Below, in pieces: positions 23,303 to 35,312 of a stretch of 64,000 nucleotides of DNA. Each line of letters begins with the position of its first letter. Position 1 is the first letter of the stretch. The stretch is from Roridomyces roridus. Lineage: Eukaryota; Basidiomycota; Agaricomycetes; Agaricales; Mycenaceae. Under the pieces are notes generated by a model. It had not been told where the DNA came from. It ran no database searches and worked only from the letters and a program-made list of their open reading frames with translations. The stretch spans positions 1,860,001 to 1,924,000 of the forward strand of contig JARKIF010000012.1 of the NCBI GenBank assembly GCA_029378245.1, written 5' to 3'. Made by a program: the position numbers and the translations under genes.

Positions 23303-23969
23303 ATTGAAATTGCCTCGACGACGAGTCGACGACAGACCGCGACGTTGGCGCGACGTGTCAATGGCACACAGCCAAGGAATCCTGGCAGTAGTACCGTCAC
23401 GGTAATTAAAAAAATCCACATCCATTTCGAACACTGGGGCGAATCAACAGCAAGTTGGGCGCCAATCCGACCTTCCCGTTTGCTTCCCGTATTACGGAGT
23501 GCCCTGGAGCGCCCCGCCCTAGCCCGCCCTGCCCCGCCCCGAAGATAAGGTCTGAAACAGTGATCCACAATCTAAGTTTCCATGGCAATATGTAGCGCAT
23601 GCCAAACGCTGATCCCCGATCCGATGCGGACTCCTGTGTGTCCGTGACCCCGCCCTCCGCAGCCTAGGGCACTGCAATCTGGGTGCCTTTATACCCTGTG
23701 TGCCCGAATACCGCAAGCATCTCCCCACATCTGACAGGCCGACGGACCCACCGACGTATCCCGAAACGCGAAAGTTCTCGCTACATACACCTATTTCAAT
23801 TTCAAACAACACCGCATCATCAGCGCCCCCCTGCGTTTTATCAGCCGTCCGCCGTCCGTCAAACCATATATAACATATTTTCTCGCGCCACCAACTGTGT
23901 TCTTGTTTTTTCCCTTCCCTCGCCCCGCCACTGGAGCTGTAGAGCTCCCACAAATCGCCTCCCCGCGCG
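23303..23969. other. Promoter region of the phosphatase gene
   Basis: A TATATAACATA sequence at about 23867 and a C/T-rich tract before the ATG at 23970 fit a fungal promoter and leader. No other gene was recognised. Confidence 0.4.
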
Positions 23970-25175
23970 ATGGCCTGCGTGCGCGTCGGCGCCGTGTCTG
24001 CTGTGCGTCTCCTTGACCTTCCCGGTAGCATTGCGGTTAATCTTGACACAGTTTTCATCCCCTCGACGCGTCAGTCCGTACGCGCGCCCGGCGCGTCTTT
24101 CAAATAATGGCTCTTCTTCTACTTCAAATTCTACTTCAAATTCTTCGCCCGCACGTCGCAGACGCATCCAGAAATCACTCAGCGTTGACTTGGCGTGCAC
24201 TGTGGACTCTGATCCATCCTCTCACAAATCGCGAGGTCCAAGATTGGCGGCGTACCCGTTTTCAGCCCCGGCTCTTTCATCTTCATCTTCATCTTCATCA
24301 ACATCTCCCTTTCCCTGGCCGAACTCACCGCCGGCGTCTTCCAGTTCCACGGCGCCCACAGTGACATCATCGCACCAAGAACCCTCGGGTCCACCACTCT
24401 CCCCCTCATACACCCTCATCACTCCCCACCTCGCTATAGCCGATCTCGACTTTGCGGAGAACGAGGAGCAGCTGCGACGCGCGGGGGTCACGCATGTCGT
24501 TAGCGTCGTAGGCGGTCGAGGTGCGTTTTGCCTTTCTCTTCTCTTGTGATATCCTTAAGCGTTGAGTTGACGACCGCGGCAGTGCACATCCCCGAACACA
24601 TCCCGCCTACGCACCGCCTGCACGTACCACTTTCGGATGCCCCGTTTGCAGAGCTCGTGGGCGCTTTGGGACCCGTCGTAGATTGGGTCGGGGACGTTCT
24701 GCGTGCGGCGGGCGTCCTTCTGTCTCCAGATTTTGAATTGGAGCTGGGAGAAGAGGGAGAGGGAGTGGCGAAGAAACGGGGGGAGAAGGACGTGCGTATC
24801 CTCGTACATTGTGCACAGGGCATCTCGCGCTCGCCAGCTGTCAGCGCTGCCCTCCTCGTCGCGCTCCCTCTCGTCTCCACCGACGACGACGAGGCTGTGT
24901 CTGAATTCCCAAATACCCGAGACTCCTCACACGAGCTGCTTAACACGGCTACTTCGGGCTTGGGCTCACGTTCGGGATTGGTATCGAGCTCCCCCCAGTC
25001 TATCTCTGTCCGCCCGCAAAGACCGCTCAGACGAGCACTATCCGCCCCAGCTGCGTTGGCATACATCGCCGCACGCCGACCAGTCGCTGATCCGAATTGG
25101 GGTTTCCGGGCGCAGTTGGGTGAGTGGGAGCGCGTTTGTCGTGCGGGATCGGAATCCAGTGGGGTTCCAGAGTAG
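23970..25175 (+). CDS. Dual-specificity protein phosphatase, about 364 aa
   Basis: Three exons (23970-24002, 24052-24520, 24583-25175). The first intron is GTGCGT..GACACAG, the second GTGCGT..CGGCAG, and the frame is kept through both. The P-loop HCAQGISRSP carries the catalytic Cys and Arg; the phosphatase core starts at TLITPHLAIADLDF and includes GVTHVVSVV. The N-terminal 100 or so residues are Ser/Pro-rich and low in complexity, partly encoded by a TCTTCA microsatellite (about 24276-24300). A long Ser/acidic insert separates SAALLV, just after the P-loop, from the last helices (LAYIAARRPVADPNWGF). DUSPs remove phosphate from Ser/Thr/Tyr, often on MAP kinases; the target here is unknown. 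Confidence 0.82.
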
Positions 25176-25585
25176 CTGGTTGTTGGGAGAGGGAGAGGGA
25201 GAGACAGGAGGATTGTACATATAAAAAATTCAAAGGCGTGGCCGGTTTCGGAGGGTTTCTTCCAAGTGCGGACGCCCGTAATTATACTCTTGTGTATCTG
25301 TAAATTCGTTGTTGTGAATCTTGAATCTTGAGAAGCAAATGAATGACTCGGAAGGCAGCGTGGCGGCGTCCCCGAAGAAAACGTGGAACGAGCGAGACTT
25401 GTGCCAGATGGAGCGTAGATGATAACCGTCCGGAAACAAGATTCAGTGCGAGAAGGCGTGGCCAGACAGCTTTTAAAGAGACGGTGGTGGTCAGAAGCAA
25501 GAGGAGCTGACATTACATCAACTCGATCCACACGAATCGCCGAAGAGAGTACATGCAGTCGATACTTTTACATTTACACAAAAAC
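25176..25585. other. Convergent intergenic region
   Basis: Lies between the 3' ends of the phosphatase and rhamnosidase genes. No gene was seen. Confidence 0.5.
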
Positions 25586-27925
25586 TCACGTCGCAGTTAC
25601 AACAACAGTATGCACACCACCCTCAATCGACACCCCCTCATCCGGCGCACTCAACCCCACCGCTTTCCCATCCACAGTAACACTCAACCCAGTCGACCCC
25701 CTCAACTCCACCGGAACCTCAAAAATCCCTGTCGTCCCTTCCGGCACGTCAACGTTGGCCGTAAAAGTCGTCTTCGACTTCGTCTTGTTGATCACCACAC
25801 TCCAACTAGCCGAGAACGACCCCAAAGGCGTCTCAAACCCACCCTGCGCACTCGGCAACCCCGAAATATGCGGACTCAACAACCACTCGGCGCCTTGCGG
25901 TTGGGTGACGCTCAGCCCGAGTACATACACAGTGAGAGTGGATGTGGGACCCGAGGACCAGCCGTGTGCGTGCGACGTATATGCGGGATCGTGGTTGTAT
26001 CCCACGTTGGCGCGATACCCGAGCGAGCCGTTGGCTGTGATACCCTCGAGGAGCGTGCTCTCGACGGAGAGGTTGGTGTACATGAGATAACCCCACTCGC
26101 GATGCAGGAGGTCCATAGCACGTGTCGAGTTCCCAGCGACAAAGTGGGCTTGCAACTGCCCCGAGTCAGGTTCCTCCTTCTCAATTAAAAAAAAAAGGCA
26201 ACGCACCTCAAACCCACTAATAAAAGGCGAAATCGTATCCGGCAACTCGGGCGCCACGGGTCCAAACTCATTCCAATTCTTCTCCAACCCCTCACTAACA
26301 GACATCGCCTGCTCAGCCGACTCTGTCAGATTAAACAACACGGCAAACGAATTGGCATCTTGCGGCGTGAGCGTCGTCGAAGTGTTATCGCGGTACATGC
26401 CAAGGTCGGGTACCCAAAACGCCGTATTGAAAGCCGATTTGAGGGCAGTGGCGTTGGCGGTCCAGGCTTCGGCGAGGTCGGTGAGGTTTTGTGCGGCGGC
26501 GAGGAAAGAGGCTGTGGTAAGGACCTAAAGAATAAAGTGTGCTTGAGTTGAATGTTATGGATGAAAGAAAGGACTTACGCGGTAGAGGATCGCGTTGCCC
26601 TCGGCGTTGAACCCTCCACCACCCTGCCTCGCCCAGTCGCGGAGGCCAGTAACGTTCATCAGCCCATTCGTCGGACTCACCTTGGCCTCGACGAACGCCA
26701 CAGCTTTGGTATAATTCGCCCAGATGTCCTCGATCCACGCGAGGTCGCCCGTGTACAAGAAGTAATTATCTATCCTGAAATTAGAACAGAAGCAAATTCA
26801 GGGCGGGGAAAAGTACGCACACGTGCCAACGAGCGTCCAACAATGGTAAGTATCGCTCCCGAGCTGGCTGAGGGGCGGTCCTGACTCTGGGAGAGCGCCA
26901 GTCGTAGGGTTGATGTGCGAGAACATGGTGCCGAGGGCATTCCGCGTCGGAGTCAGGTCGTTGGTTGAGACGAATTGGGTGGGGACGGCGATACCCATGT
27001 CACCCGGCCATACTGCGCTGAGGAGACTATTAAGACGCAAGGAAGAAAGATTGAAAGGAGAATTACCGATCGCGTTTCGCACCGTCGACGATGATAGGCC
27101 CAGCAATACCCAGAGTGGCGTTGTTGGCCCATCCAGTTGCCACCACAGGGATTTGCCGTCCCTGATTCACAGAGACAGTGTTGGTCTGCACCGTATACGC
27201 GCCGGCCATCCAAACTACACTGCATCAGCTTCTTCTTAAAAAACGGAGGAAAAGAACGGACGCACTCTTGGTCAAGAAGTCAGGGTCATGAAACCCAGGG
27301 TCCGTCGCATAAAAGTATCCCGCATACGCCCGCAAATCGTCCACGTGCGGCATAAAGGATATAGCGCACGAAACGTTGGAGATGGTCACTGCGTTTTTGC
27401 TCGTGGAAACGATAGTCAGGAATCGATATCCCCCGCGAAGCGCAAAGGCTGGCTGCGTCCAGAACCCGGTGGTCAGCGGTGCGGGGACGTTGAGCACGCC
27501 GTCGTAGGTCGTAGTCGCGTCGGGAAAGGTCGAGTCATCGGAGGCGGTAAGGCGGATGAAGGATGGGGATTCGGAGAAGGAGAGTGCAATCGAGGAAGTG
27601 GGGGTGACTGTGTCAAAGTTGAGGGATACCAGACCACCGACCTAGAGCAATGACTTGGGGATTGATGAAGAGAGAAGAGAGAGAAGGTGCGCACCTCGAC
27701 TCCAAAGTCCAGGGTGATGGATGAATTGACGCCGCTGAGCGTAGCCTTGCCCGCACCATTCACGAGATTCTTTGGGGTGGTGATGGAGCCCGTGCTCTGA
27801 CGAATCGAAGCGGGGTAGACGGTCTTGGACTTTGGTGCAAAGTTGAATGCGTCCCAGGGGCCGCTGGGCGCTAGACCCAGCGCTGGGATAACACTGCAAG
27901 CCAAGAGCAAGATTCGAGGCCACAT
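25586..27925 (-). CDS. Secreted alpha-L-rhamnosidase-like glycosidase (GH78)
   Basis: Predicted to release terminal rhamnose from plant pectin or glycosides. It starts with a signal peptide (MWPRILLLACSVIPALGLA). Later exons show DGAKRDR followed by AVWPGDMG, the conserved GH78 acidic motif, then SDTYHCW, DWARQGGGGFNAEGNA in the (alpha/alpha)6 barrel, and SHAHGWSSGPTSTLTVYVLG near the end of the barrel. A beta-sandwich tail ends in VHTVVVTAT. Several short introns (for example near 26185-26215, 26525-26580 and 26775-26820) separate these blocks in consistent frames. No inactivating change was noticed. The gene is in tandem with the endoglucanase gene, both on the minus strand, which may reflect a plant-polymer diet. 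Confidence 0.85.
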
Positions 27926-28281
27926 TTTGGTGACGAAGCGCCGCTCATTCCTCGGTTTTTATACGGGTGGAGCGCAATGTCCGCTGGGTCACAAGACACG
28001 GAAGCGCAGTGGCCACGGCCCGTTGTGATCTTGAGGACTGCTGACCATGTCTGCTGAACGGTTAACGGAAATTCGAAGGCGACAGATAGAAGTGGGAATC
28101 AAGAGACGTGGCAATGATGTCGGCTGCAGGCGGCATCGTCGAGTTGACTCGGCTCCCGGTTGCCATCACACCGCCTCGCCTGATTGCCCCACGACAACCC
28201 ACGGTGTGTCGGGTTGAATTTGCTTTGTGTCTTTGTTTGCTACAGTCGAGAGGAAATAAAACTTTTACGAGAATAGGTAGT
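27926..28281. other. Intergenic, rhamnosidase promoter
   Basis: No gene was seen. A TATA-like ATAAAA block is read on the minus strand at about 27956-27962. Confidence 0.4.
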
Positions 28282-30035
28282 TTACATGCCAGTCGAACCC
28301 TTTTGAGCTCCCGCAACAGGAGCCATACAAGCCTGCACCAAACTCGTATCCGTCCACGTCGACCCACTCTGCGTCGGCAACTCGGACAACACGTAGCTGG
28401 CATCAAAGTTCCCTGCCGCCCATCCGACGTACCCGAGGAGGACATCGCTGTTTTGAGCCTGGTACGCAATCTGCTGGCACATATACGTGATGCAGGACGC
28501 CGTGTTCCCGCCGCCAGTCTCAGTGTTGAAAGCCTGTCGGCCGTTGCATCGCAGCCACTGTGTCAGAGGCTCCCAGGCATTCGCGATATTGTTGGTTACG
28601 CATTCAGCGTTCGTGCCAGAGTTGTCCGAGTCGAGGTACTTGTGAACGTCGAAGATCAGGTTTGTGACACTGCCGTCTGGATTGGTCACTTTGAGGAGAG
28701 CAGCGCCTGACCCGTTCGAGATGAAGGTCTGCGCAGAGGTGTAGTCGTTTCCCGGGAGGAGAATCATCTGCGTCGTGGCACTGTGGGGGAATTGAGTGAA
28801 ACGAACCGCCTTGACGACGAGTGCATACCCTGCGTTCCGGATGGCGGTCACAGCGGCTTGGACCGAACCAGCCCAGAGGTTGATATCAGCTAACAAAAAC
28901 CATCAGATGGGAAATAACGCGAGGATGAATGAAACGCACGGATATCATGCGGCTCATTCATGACTCCAAAGATAACCTTCTCCGTCGACTTGTAGAATGT
29001 CGCAAGCTCGCTCCAAGTTTGCGCAAACTGCGCATTCGTGGGACCACCCTGTCCGATAATCTTATACCCCGCATCAGTTTGTACCAGCGAAAGCTTGGAC
29101 GACGCACCTCGCCATTCCACCTCGCATAATTATGTATATCGACTATCAAGTGGCAATGAGTCAACGACTTTGTTTGTGAAACTGTATATCGCACCGATAC
29201 ACCATGCGCCCGTTCCCAAGCATGCTTGGACGAGGGCATCGTATTCGGCGAGATTAGCCTGGTCAATCGACGCGCCAAGGACATTGTTTGTGAGGAATTG
29301 CCAGCCGACAGGAAGACGGAAGACGTTGTACCCGTCGTTGTTGACAAAGTGTGTCATTTGTCCTTGACCGTCCTTGCCTGTGAAGCGTTTGAATGAGTGT
29401 AATAGCGAGGAATATCAGTGAAGAATAACCGTAGTATTGGAGTAAAGGTGGGTACGCCGCACTGGCGGTGCAGGACCCGTCCGTGTTGCATCCAAAATCG
29501 AACCCTGAGATGTTCACACCCCTACGTTTGTATAGCCTCCCTGCTTTCCCCGAAGAAAGAAGGAACTCACATGAATCTCAACGACCCAGACCCCGGTGCT
29601 GGTGATGTGCAACTTCCAGAGGGAGCAGGGGCGCTCGATGTAGTCGTCGTGGGCGGTCCTGTAGTCGTCGTGGGCGGTACGGTGGACGTAGTCGGCGGGC
29701 TCGTCGCAGTCCCGGGTAGACATTGCGAATAGTCGTTGGGGAAGTTAGCCATAGACACGAGGACTATGGGAAACTCACAATCATTGAGCACCGTGCAGAC
29801 GGCGCCTGATACACACGTCGTCGCGCCAGACCATCCCTACTCGAGGGGTGAATACTTTCACGAGGAAGAAAGGGTTGGGCGTACAATACCGCCGCCTGTA
29901 GATCTCATGAGAATTATGACGTATGATGGATTAACGAAGACGCTCACATTGGGAATACAGAGCTCCTTGCCCCTGAGCGGACGACGACACAGCGAGCGCG
30001 AGAAGAACCAGAGGGTACAAAGCCTTGAGAGACAT
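28282..30035 (-). CDS. CBM1-linked endo-beta-1,4-glucanase (GH5)
   Basis: Cellulase of the fungal EG-II type. Order: signal peptide (MSLKALYPLVLLALAVSSSAQG), an N-terminal fungal cellulose-binding domain (CBM1: CGGIGWSGATTCVSGAVC..YSQCL), a Thr/Pro-rich linker, then the catalytic barrel. The barrel has SGFDFGCNTDG, VFRLPVGWQFL, the acid/base Glu in FGVMNEPHD and the nucleophile Glu in FNTETGGGN. The CBM1 is split by an 11-nt micro-exon (29885-29895) between introns GTGAGC..CTACAG and GTACGC..GAGTAG. A further expected intron (29734-29778) has a normal donor and CTAAC branch but ends in CG instead of AG. If retained it adds 15 in-frame residues between two CBM1 cysteines. A TATA-like element lies about 35 bp upstream of the ATG. 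Confidence 0.88.
29885..29895 (-). other. 11-nt micro-exon in the CBM1 of the endoglucanase gene
   Basis: GCGGCGGTATT on the minus strand is bounded by CTACAG upstream and GTACGC downstream. Joining it to the neighbouring exons gives QCGGIGWSGATTC, the CBM1 consensus. No other reading restores it. Confidence 0.8.
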
Positions 30036-30580
30036 CTTCACAATCAATGGCAGCCAGTCCACCCTCCTCTTATACTTGTTGACGGCAGTACGACATAAAA
30101 GCGTCCGCCTCAGATATGTACCGAGTTAAAACTGTCCCAAAACCGATATCGTTCCGAGGGATACGCATTTCGAGAAGAGTGATTGCCGCACCGACTGAAC
30201 TTCGCTTGAAAGTCGGGCTCGGCGCCTGAGTATCAGGGGGAGATATGCTCGGGCCATCGTCGGGCGGGATCTGTGCATTGGAGTACAATGTCCCGAGTTT
30301 AGCCGGAGCTGAGACGAGGGCTTTCGGAACAGGATGAGAGTCCAACGTAGAGGATGGAGTCTGGGGCCCGGGAGTCCAAGCGTCACCGATGAGTCACGAC
30401 GCTTGGTTTTGAGTCGGATGAGTCCTGACTCACACCGCGAGTTGACGTTTCGGGATTGAATCACTGAACCAGCAGGCTTTGTTGTATTCCAGAGTAAGAA
30501 CGTCCTGGCGCATTGTGGTGGTGAGAAGCAAAAAAGAGCCGAGCCGCAGCCGATCACTGATACATCGCCAATCAATAGAT

Positions 30581-30601
30581 GTGACGGTGACGGTGACGTC
30601 A
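30581..30601 (+). promoter_or_regulatory. Repeated GTGACG and TGACGTCA element upstream of MYND gene A
   Basis: Three tandem GTGACG units end in the palindrome TGACGTCA (30594-30601), which matches the CRE/ATF bZIP site. It lies 26 bp before the ATG of gene A. Related TGAC..GTCA elements stand at similar places before genes B and C. Confidence 0.5.
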
Positions 30602-30626
30602 CGGCTTTCAGGCTTGTCCTCTCGCC

Positions 30627-32653
30627 ATGAGCACGATTCATCCCGCCCTGTTACCGCGCAATCTTTCCAAGCTACCCGTCTCCCTTCAGGTAAGATTCTG
30701 CGCTCGTGTCTTTTCTTTTTTCGCAAATTCATCGGTCTCAAAGCGCGTGGCGCGCAATGCAATGTCGGAAGGCACCTGGATGGGAACCTCCACGACAACG
30801 ATCCAGCAGCTTAGTGCGATGAGGCCGGACGCATTTCTGGGCCTACTGCCCGTCATCTACGCGCTTCTTGATCCCTCATTGCTCCCTTCCCCCGAAACCG
30901 ACACGGTGACAGTCGTGCTGGGCGCCATGCACAGTGCCCTGATGACGTGGGCGTATCTTGACGGTGCCGTTCATAGCAGAATGTTCCCGGCTGCTGCCAC
31001 CCTTGATCTATGGCCTCGCCTCTGGGCATGGATCGATTTCTTCTCCCTACATTCCGACGATTTAGTCGGTCCCTCGGAGGTGGCCACATTCTTCGGACCG
31101 GTCTCTCGAATCATCAGGGAATTTGGCAACCACCCGCCTACTCTGCTGTCTATGGTAGCCACCACTGGGATCCGTCGGGTACTTGCGGAAATTTGGACCC
31201 GCCGTGTGCGGATATTCGACGGCGACGGCAACATCACCAAGCAGTTGGGCGATATCGAGTCAGCGCTGCACGCGCTAGAAGCAGTCAAGGATCTGCGCCA
31301 TTTATTGGAGGTGTTCGATGGTTGCGGTGGCCAGGAAGCCTTTTGCCTTACCTTGACGTGCACGATTGAACTCGCCACGAAACACCCCACACTCGCAAGC
31401 GCCGTCGGAACTGTTGGCGGAGTCTGCCTGCTGTTGAACCAGATGCAGGACGTGGCTCCGAACACAGTACCCTATCTTCTATCGCATGGATTCATCCCCC
31501 CATTTGTTTCGGCCCTCGGAGTCGTTGGGCCATCATCGTCCCCTGTACCTTTCCCAATTGCGCTTGGGTCGCTCACGACCCTGCTGTACGTGGACCTCGG
31601 ATATCCATGGGTGCAGCAGGCACTTCAGTCCGGTCTGCTCAATCAAATCGTCTCTTGGGGTTGTAAAGGGGGAATCATGCAGGCCGCGCATCCAGAAATC
31701 ACGAAGCAGTTACCGGACCTCCTGAGGGACGTGTTGCCAAGGGCTTTGGTATATTACCCAGTCATCGTGGAAATGAAGCAGGCTTTGGCGAACGTTGAAC
31801 CACCTTCGAGCGATGGGGAGTTTGCTCGCTCTGGGTTATATGCTTGTTGGAGCGATATGAAGGCGATTTTTGAGCTGAGGGCAGCAACTATAACCCTTTG
31901 GGAGACCGAAGGTCGACCCTCGCCTTTGTCATGTTATAATCTTGAGGCAAGTCTCGCCTTCAGAACACTTCGACCAGTGCTCACTCCATTTTAGTGCGCC
32001 AAAGTTTTGAACCGCGATAAGTTCCGACGCTGTTCGGCTTGCCAGACTGCAGCATATTGCTCGCAAGCGTGCCAACGTGTGGACTGGACGGATGGGCACC
32101 GTGAAGACTGCCGGCTTCATCAAGAGGCTCCCCGTGGTCCGTGTATTTATCCACCTAGCAGATAAATCTAACTTTGCTCGCTGTAGCGTTCCCCCGAGCT
32201 GGTCTCTGTCACCGCGACAAATTGTTTATTCGTATGATTGTGCATATGGATTACCGGCGTCTGCGGGTGCTGGTTACCATGGAAATGGTTCGGTTCATGG
32301 CCGAGAACCCCGATACACCCCTCGTTGTGAACTTTGACTACACGCGTGGGACCCCGGATATCAGCGTCTTCCCCATCTCCACGTCGAACGGTTCGGAAAT
32401 CTTATCTCCCTACTTGCGGCGATTGGCCCGCGCTGGTGGACGTCTTGTTGCTCATACTATTCGCTTCGGGTGTGGGATCCCTACATTCAACGTCGTGTGG
32501 CCTCTCTGTGCACCGACTCTCGAGTTCAATGATGGTTTGAAGCAGATCGCGAGGGAGGCCAAGGGACTGGAGGAGGCAGAGCTGAAGTCTCGGGTGGTGA
32601 AGTTGACTGAAAGGACGAACAGAAAGGATACTGAGGAGGGTTATTACGGCTAG
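30627..32653 (+). CDS. MYND zinc-finger protein, family member A
   Basis: Large family protein seen four times in this window. It starts MSTIHPALLPRNLSKLPVSLQ (exon 1), then a long helical region of about 420 residues (block ELATKHPTLASAVGTVGGVCLLLNQ and similar), then the zinc finger CAKVLNRDKFRRCSACQ..YCSQACQRVDW..GHREDC (31995-32111), and a C-terminal domain of about 140 residues (MDYRRLRVLVTMEMVRFMAENPDTPLVVNFDY). Introns: after the first exon (GTAAGATTC..), before the finger (ending TTTTAG) and after it (ending near 32190). MYND fingers bind proline-rich partner motifs; the role of this fungal family is unknown. This copy looks intact. It is divergent from the endoglucanase gene and convergent with copy B. 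Confidence 0.85.
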
Positions 32654-32946
32654 GTACAAGCTGGCTGAACGAAAGACAATTCCAGATGGGCTGGATTCAG
32701 TCGGGCTGGGCATTTCTCAATAATCCGTTGATACACAGATTCCGCAAGATGGGACGACGCTGGTGGTGCTTGTCGTTGAGGGACCGTTTTCAGCCCTTAA
32801 TAGTTGAGGCACGTCGATTGCCTTCCTAGTTGAGGCACGACATTTCCGGACCTACTCGGTGCATGTACCGTGGTTGCCGACACACCAGAATAACTACCAT
32901 CGGTTGAACTGGTTCATCGTCCGTGGTCCAGCCATCATATAAGTAT
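32654..32946. other. Convergent intergenic between MYND genes A and B
   Basis: No gene was seen. A short direct repeat (TAGTTGAGGCACG) occurs at about 32801 and 32828. Confidence 0.5.
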
Positions 32947-34978
32947 CTAGCAGTAATGAATCTCTTCGACACCATTTCCGTCAGTCTTTTCAATGAACTC
33001 TACCACCCGAGGTTCCAGCTCCGCGTCCTCCGCTCCCTTGGCCGTACTCGCAATCTCCTTCAATCCATCAAGAAACTCGGATGTCGACGCATACAGCGGC
33101 CAGAGAGCGTGGAACGTATGGCTTCCACAACCGAAGCGTATGGTATGTGCAACAAGACGGCCAGCAGCACGCGCCAAGCGCTGCGAGTACGGAGATAGGA
33201 TTTTCGGGTCCAGGTTGGAGAGGGGGAGGACTCCGAATTGTGCTGTTCCGTGCGTGTAGTCGAATTCCACAATGAGGGGTGTATCGGGGTTTTCAGACAT
33301 GAACCGGACCATCTCCTCGGCAATGGGTACCCGCAGACGAAGATAGTCCATGCGCAGAAGGTTACGGAGAAATGCCCTGCCATTGTGATGGAAGCCAATC
33401 TGGGCGAGCTCTAAAATAGCTGTCAGGTTATAGGTGTCGGGAACAGAGGGATTCACCGACCGAGCCGAGCTTCTGGATGAAATCGGCACTCCTTACGGTG
33501 TCCCACAGGCCAATCCGCACGTTGACATGCTTCCGAGCAATATGCGGCAGTTCGGCAGTCTGAACAGCGTCGGAAGCCATCGCGGTTGGTGGAGACCTTG
33601 CCGCACTGGATAGAGTGAGCAATGGTCGAAATGTCGAAATGCGAGACTCACCTCGAGATTATAACATACCATGAACGACGGTCGACCTTCCGCTTCCCAA
33701 ACCTCCAAAACTCTCGACCGTTCATCCGACAACACCTTCAATTTGTTCCAAGGGGCATAGAATGCCGAGCGGGCAAACTCTCGATTGCTGGAAGGTAGTT
33801 CGACGCTCGCAAATCCCTTCTTCATCTCCAATATCGATGAAGGATGGACCAAAGTCTGCGGCAGCACGTCTTCCAGAAGCTTGGGAAAGTTCTCCACGTG
33901 CTCGACATTCGTACCGCGTTTGGAACCCCAAGAGATAACCTGATTGAGAAGACCCGCCTGGAGCGCTTGCTCTACCCAGGGATATACGAGTCCCACACGC
34001 AGCAGGTTTGGGAGCGACCAGACTGCCCATGGGATAGGCTCATCAGATGGTGACCCCACGACTCCGAGGGCCGAAACAAGTGCGGGGATCAATCCGTGCG
34101 ATAGAATATAGGGTAGCGTGTCCGAACTGACGGTATGTATGTGTTCCAACAGGAAGTGAGCCCCAGCGACGGTAGTCGACACTCTGCTGCCCGGGAATGT
34201 GGAGTATCTTGTAGCGAGGTCCAGCGTGCGTGTCAACGTGAGGCAAAAGGGATTGCGGCCTCCGCAACCATCCAATATCTCCGAGAAACCGTGCCCGTCC
34301 GAGGTTTGCACTGTTGAAAATGCACGCAGAGCCGCTGCTATATTGCCAAACTGGGTGTCGACATCGCCTTTGGCGTCAAAGTCCTCTACTTGTCTGGCCC
34401 AAGCTACTGCAATGACCCGATGGAGTCCAGGATTTGATGTCATAGCCAGCTGAGTCGGGGTGTGCCCGCTGAATTTTATAACGACTTCAAACGCTGGTCG
34501 AAGGAATGAGGCCGCCACCTGTGGAGCATTGACCAAGTTAAAGTCATAGGTACATATGCAAACCCATTCCATCCATGCCCAAACGCGAGGCCACAACTCC
34601 ATAGTAGCCGCAAGTGGAAACCTCGGACTTCGAAGGGCTCTCTCGAGATATGCCCAGTCCCTCATCGCACTGGCCATGCTGTTCAGCACCGTGCTCAAGT
34701 CGTCATCGAAAGAAGGGATCAAAGAGGGGTCCAGATGAGAGTATATAACGGGTAGTAGTCCTAGAGTTTCCTCCGGAACCGTTGAACTGAACTGATAATG
34801 GATCGGTGTGCTAGCGGTTTCGCCCTTCCAGGAGCCTTGCGACTTTGCAAGCCGTGCGAAGCGCTTTTCCACCGATAAATTTGCGAAAAAAAAAGACACC
34901 AAGGCCTGAACTTACCTGAAGGGAGAGCGGTAGCCTCGAAATATTGCGCGGCAAGAAGGCTGGATGGATGGTGGTCAT
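32947..34978 (-). CDS. MYND zinc-finger protein, family member B
   Basis: Paralogue of A in inverted, convergent orientation. Exon 1 encodes MTTIHPAFLPRNISRLPLSLQ and is followed by a GTAAGT..CGCAAG intron. The helical region contains ETLGLLPVIYSHLDPSLIPS and GCGGRNPFCLTLTRTLDLAT. The MYND finger (33486-33606) reads CGKVSTNRDGFRRCSDCR..YCSEACQRADW..GHRKEC. After one more intron, the C-terminal domain reads MDYLRLRVPIAEEMVRFMSENPDTPLIVEFDY, ending VEEIHYC. No break was found. It is closer to pseudogene C than to A (shared ..RDGFRRC-type finger and TVELIHY-like tail). It shares a 335-bp divergent promoter with the GT90 gene. Confidence 0.85.
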
Positions 34979-35003
34979 GGCAAGAAGAAAGTCGTAAAAG
35001 GTG

Positions 35004-35025
35004 TGACCGTCACTGTCACTGTCAC
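35004..35025 (-). promoter_or_regulatory. TGACCGTCA with GTGACA repeats upstream of MYND gene B
   Basis: Read on the minus strand, GTGACAGTGACAGTGACGGTCA lies about 25-50 bp before the ATG at 34978. It is built like the element before gene A (tandem GTGACN units ending in a TGAC..GTCA palindrome). Confidence 0.5.
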
Positions 35026-35312
35026 GCTCGAGGCTTCCTCTCGACCACCATGTCCGAATCCACCGTATCTCGCAGCTTGACGAGTACTCACTACTTGCGC
35101 CTCGTACTTGAACTCATGTCTCTTCGATCGCTGCCTTCCGATCAGCCTTATCTCCTTTCTTCGTGACTGTCAGCCACTCAGGCAAGCTTGCTCCCATCCT
35201 CCATCCCCACACTCATTTCACCCACAATGCTCTTGCCATACTATCAGAAGCAGTCCAAGTACAACCGAGGTACGAGCAGCCTGCTCCGTTGTCGCTGTCA
35301 TCGACTCATATC

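Noticed and set aside
24179..25531. Long minus-strand frames (up to 343 codons) opposite the phosphatase
   Set aside because: They are shadows of the Ser-rich coding exons; no motif, and the plus strand carries the HCxxGxSR active site.
28108..28710. 200-codon plus-strand frame
   Set aside because: It is antisense to the GH5 endoglucanase C-terminus, whose catalytic motif is clear.
25586..30035. Co-regulated secreted-enzyme gene cluster (GH78 plus GH5)
   Set aside because: Two adjacent secreted glycosidases on one strand are not enough; no shared promoter motif was seen and the neighbours are unrelated.
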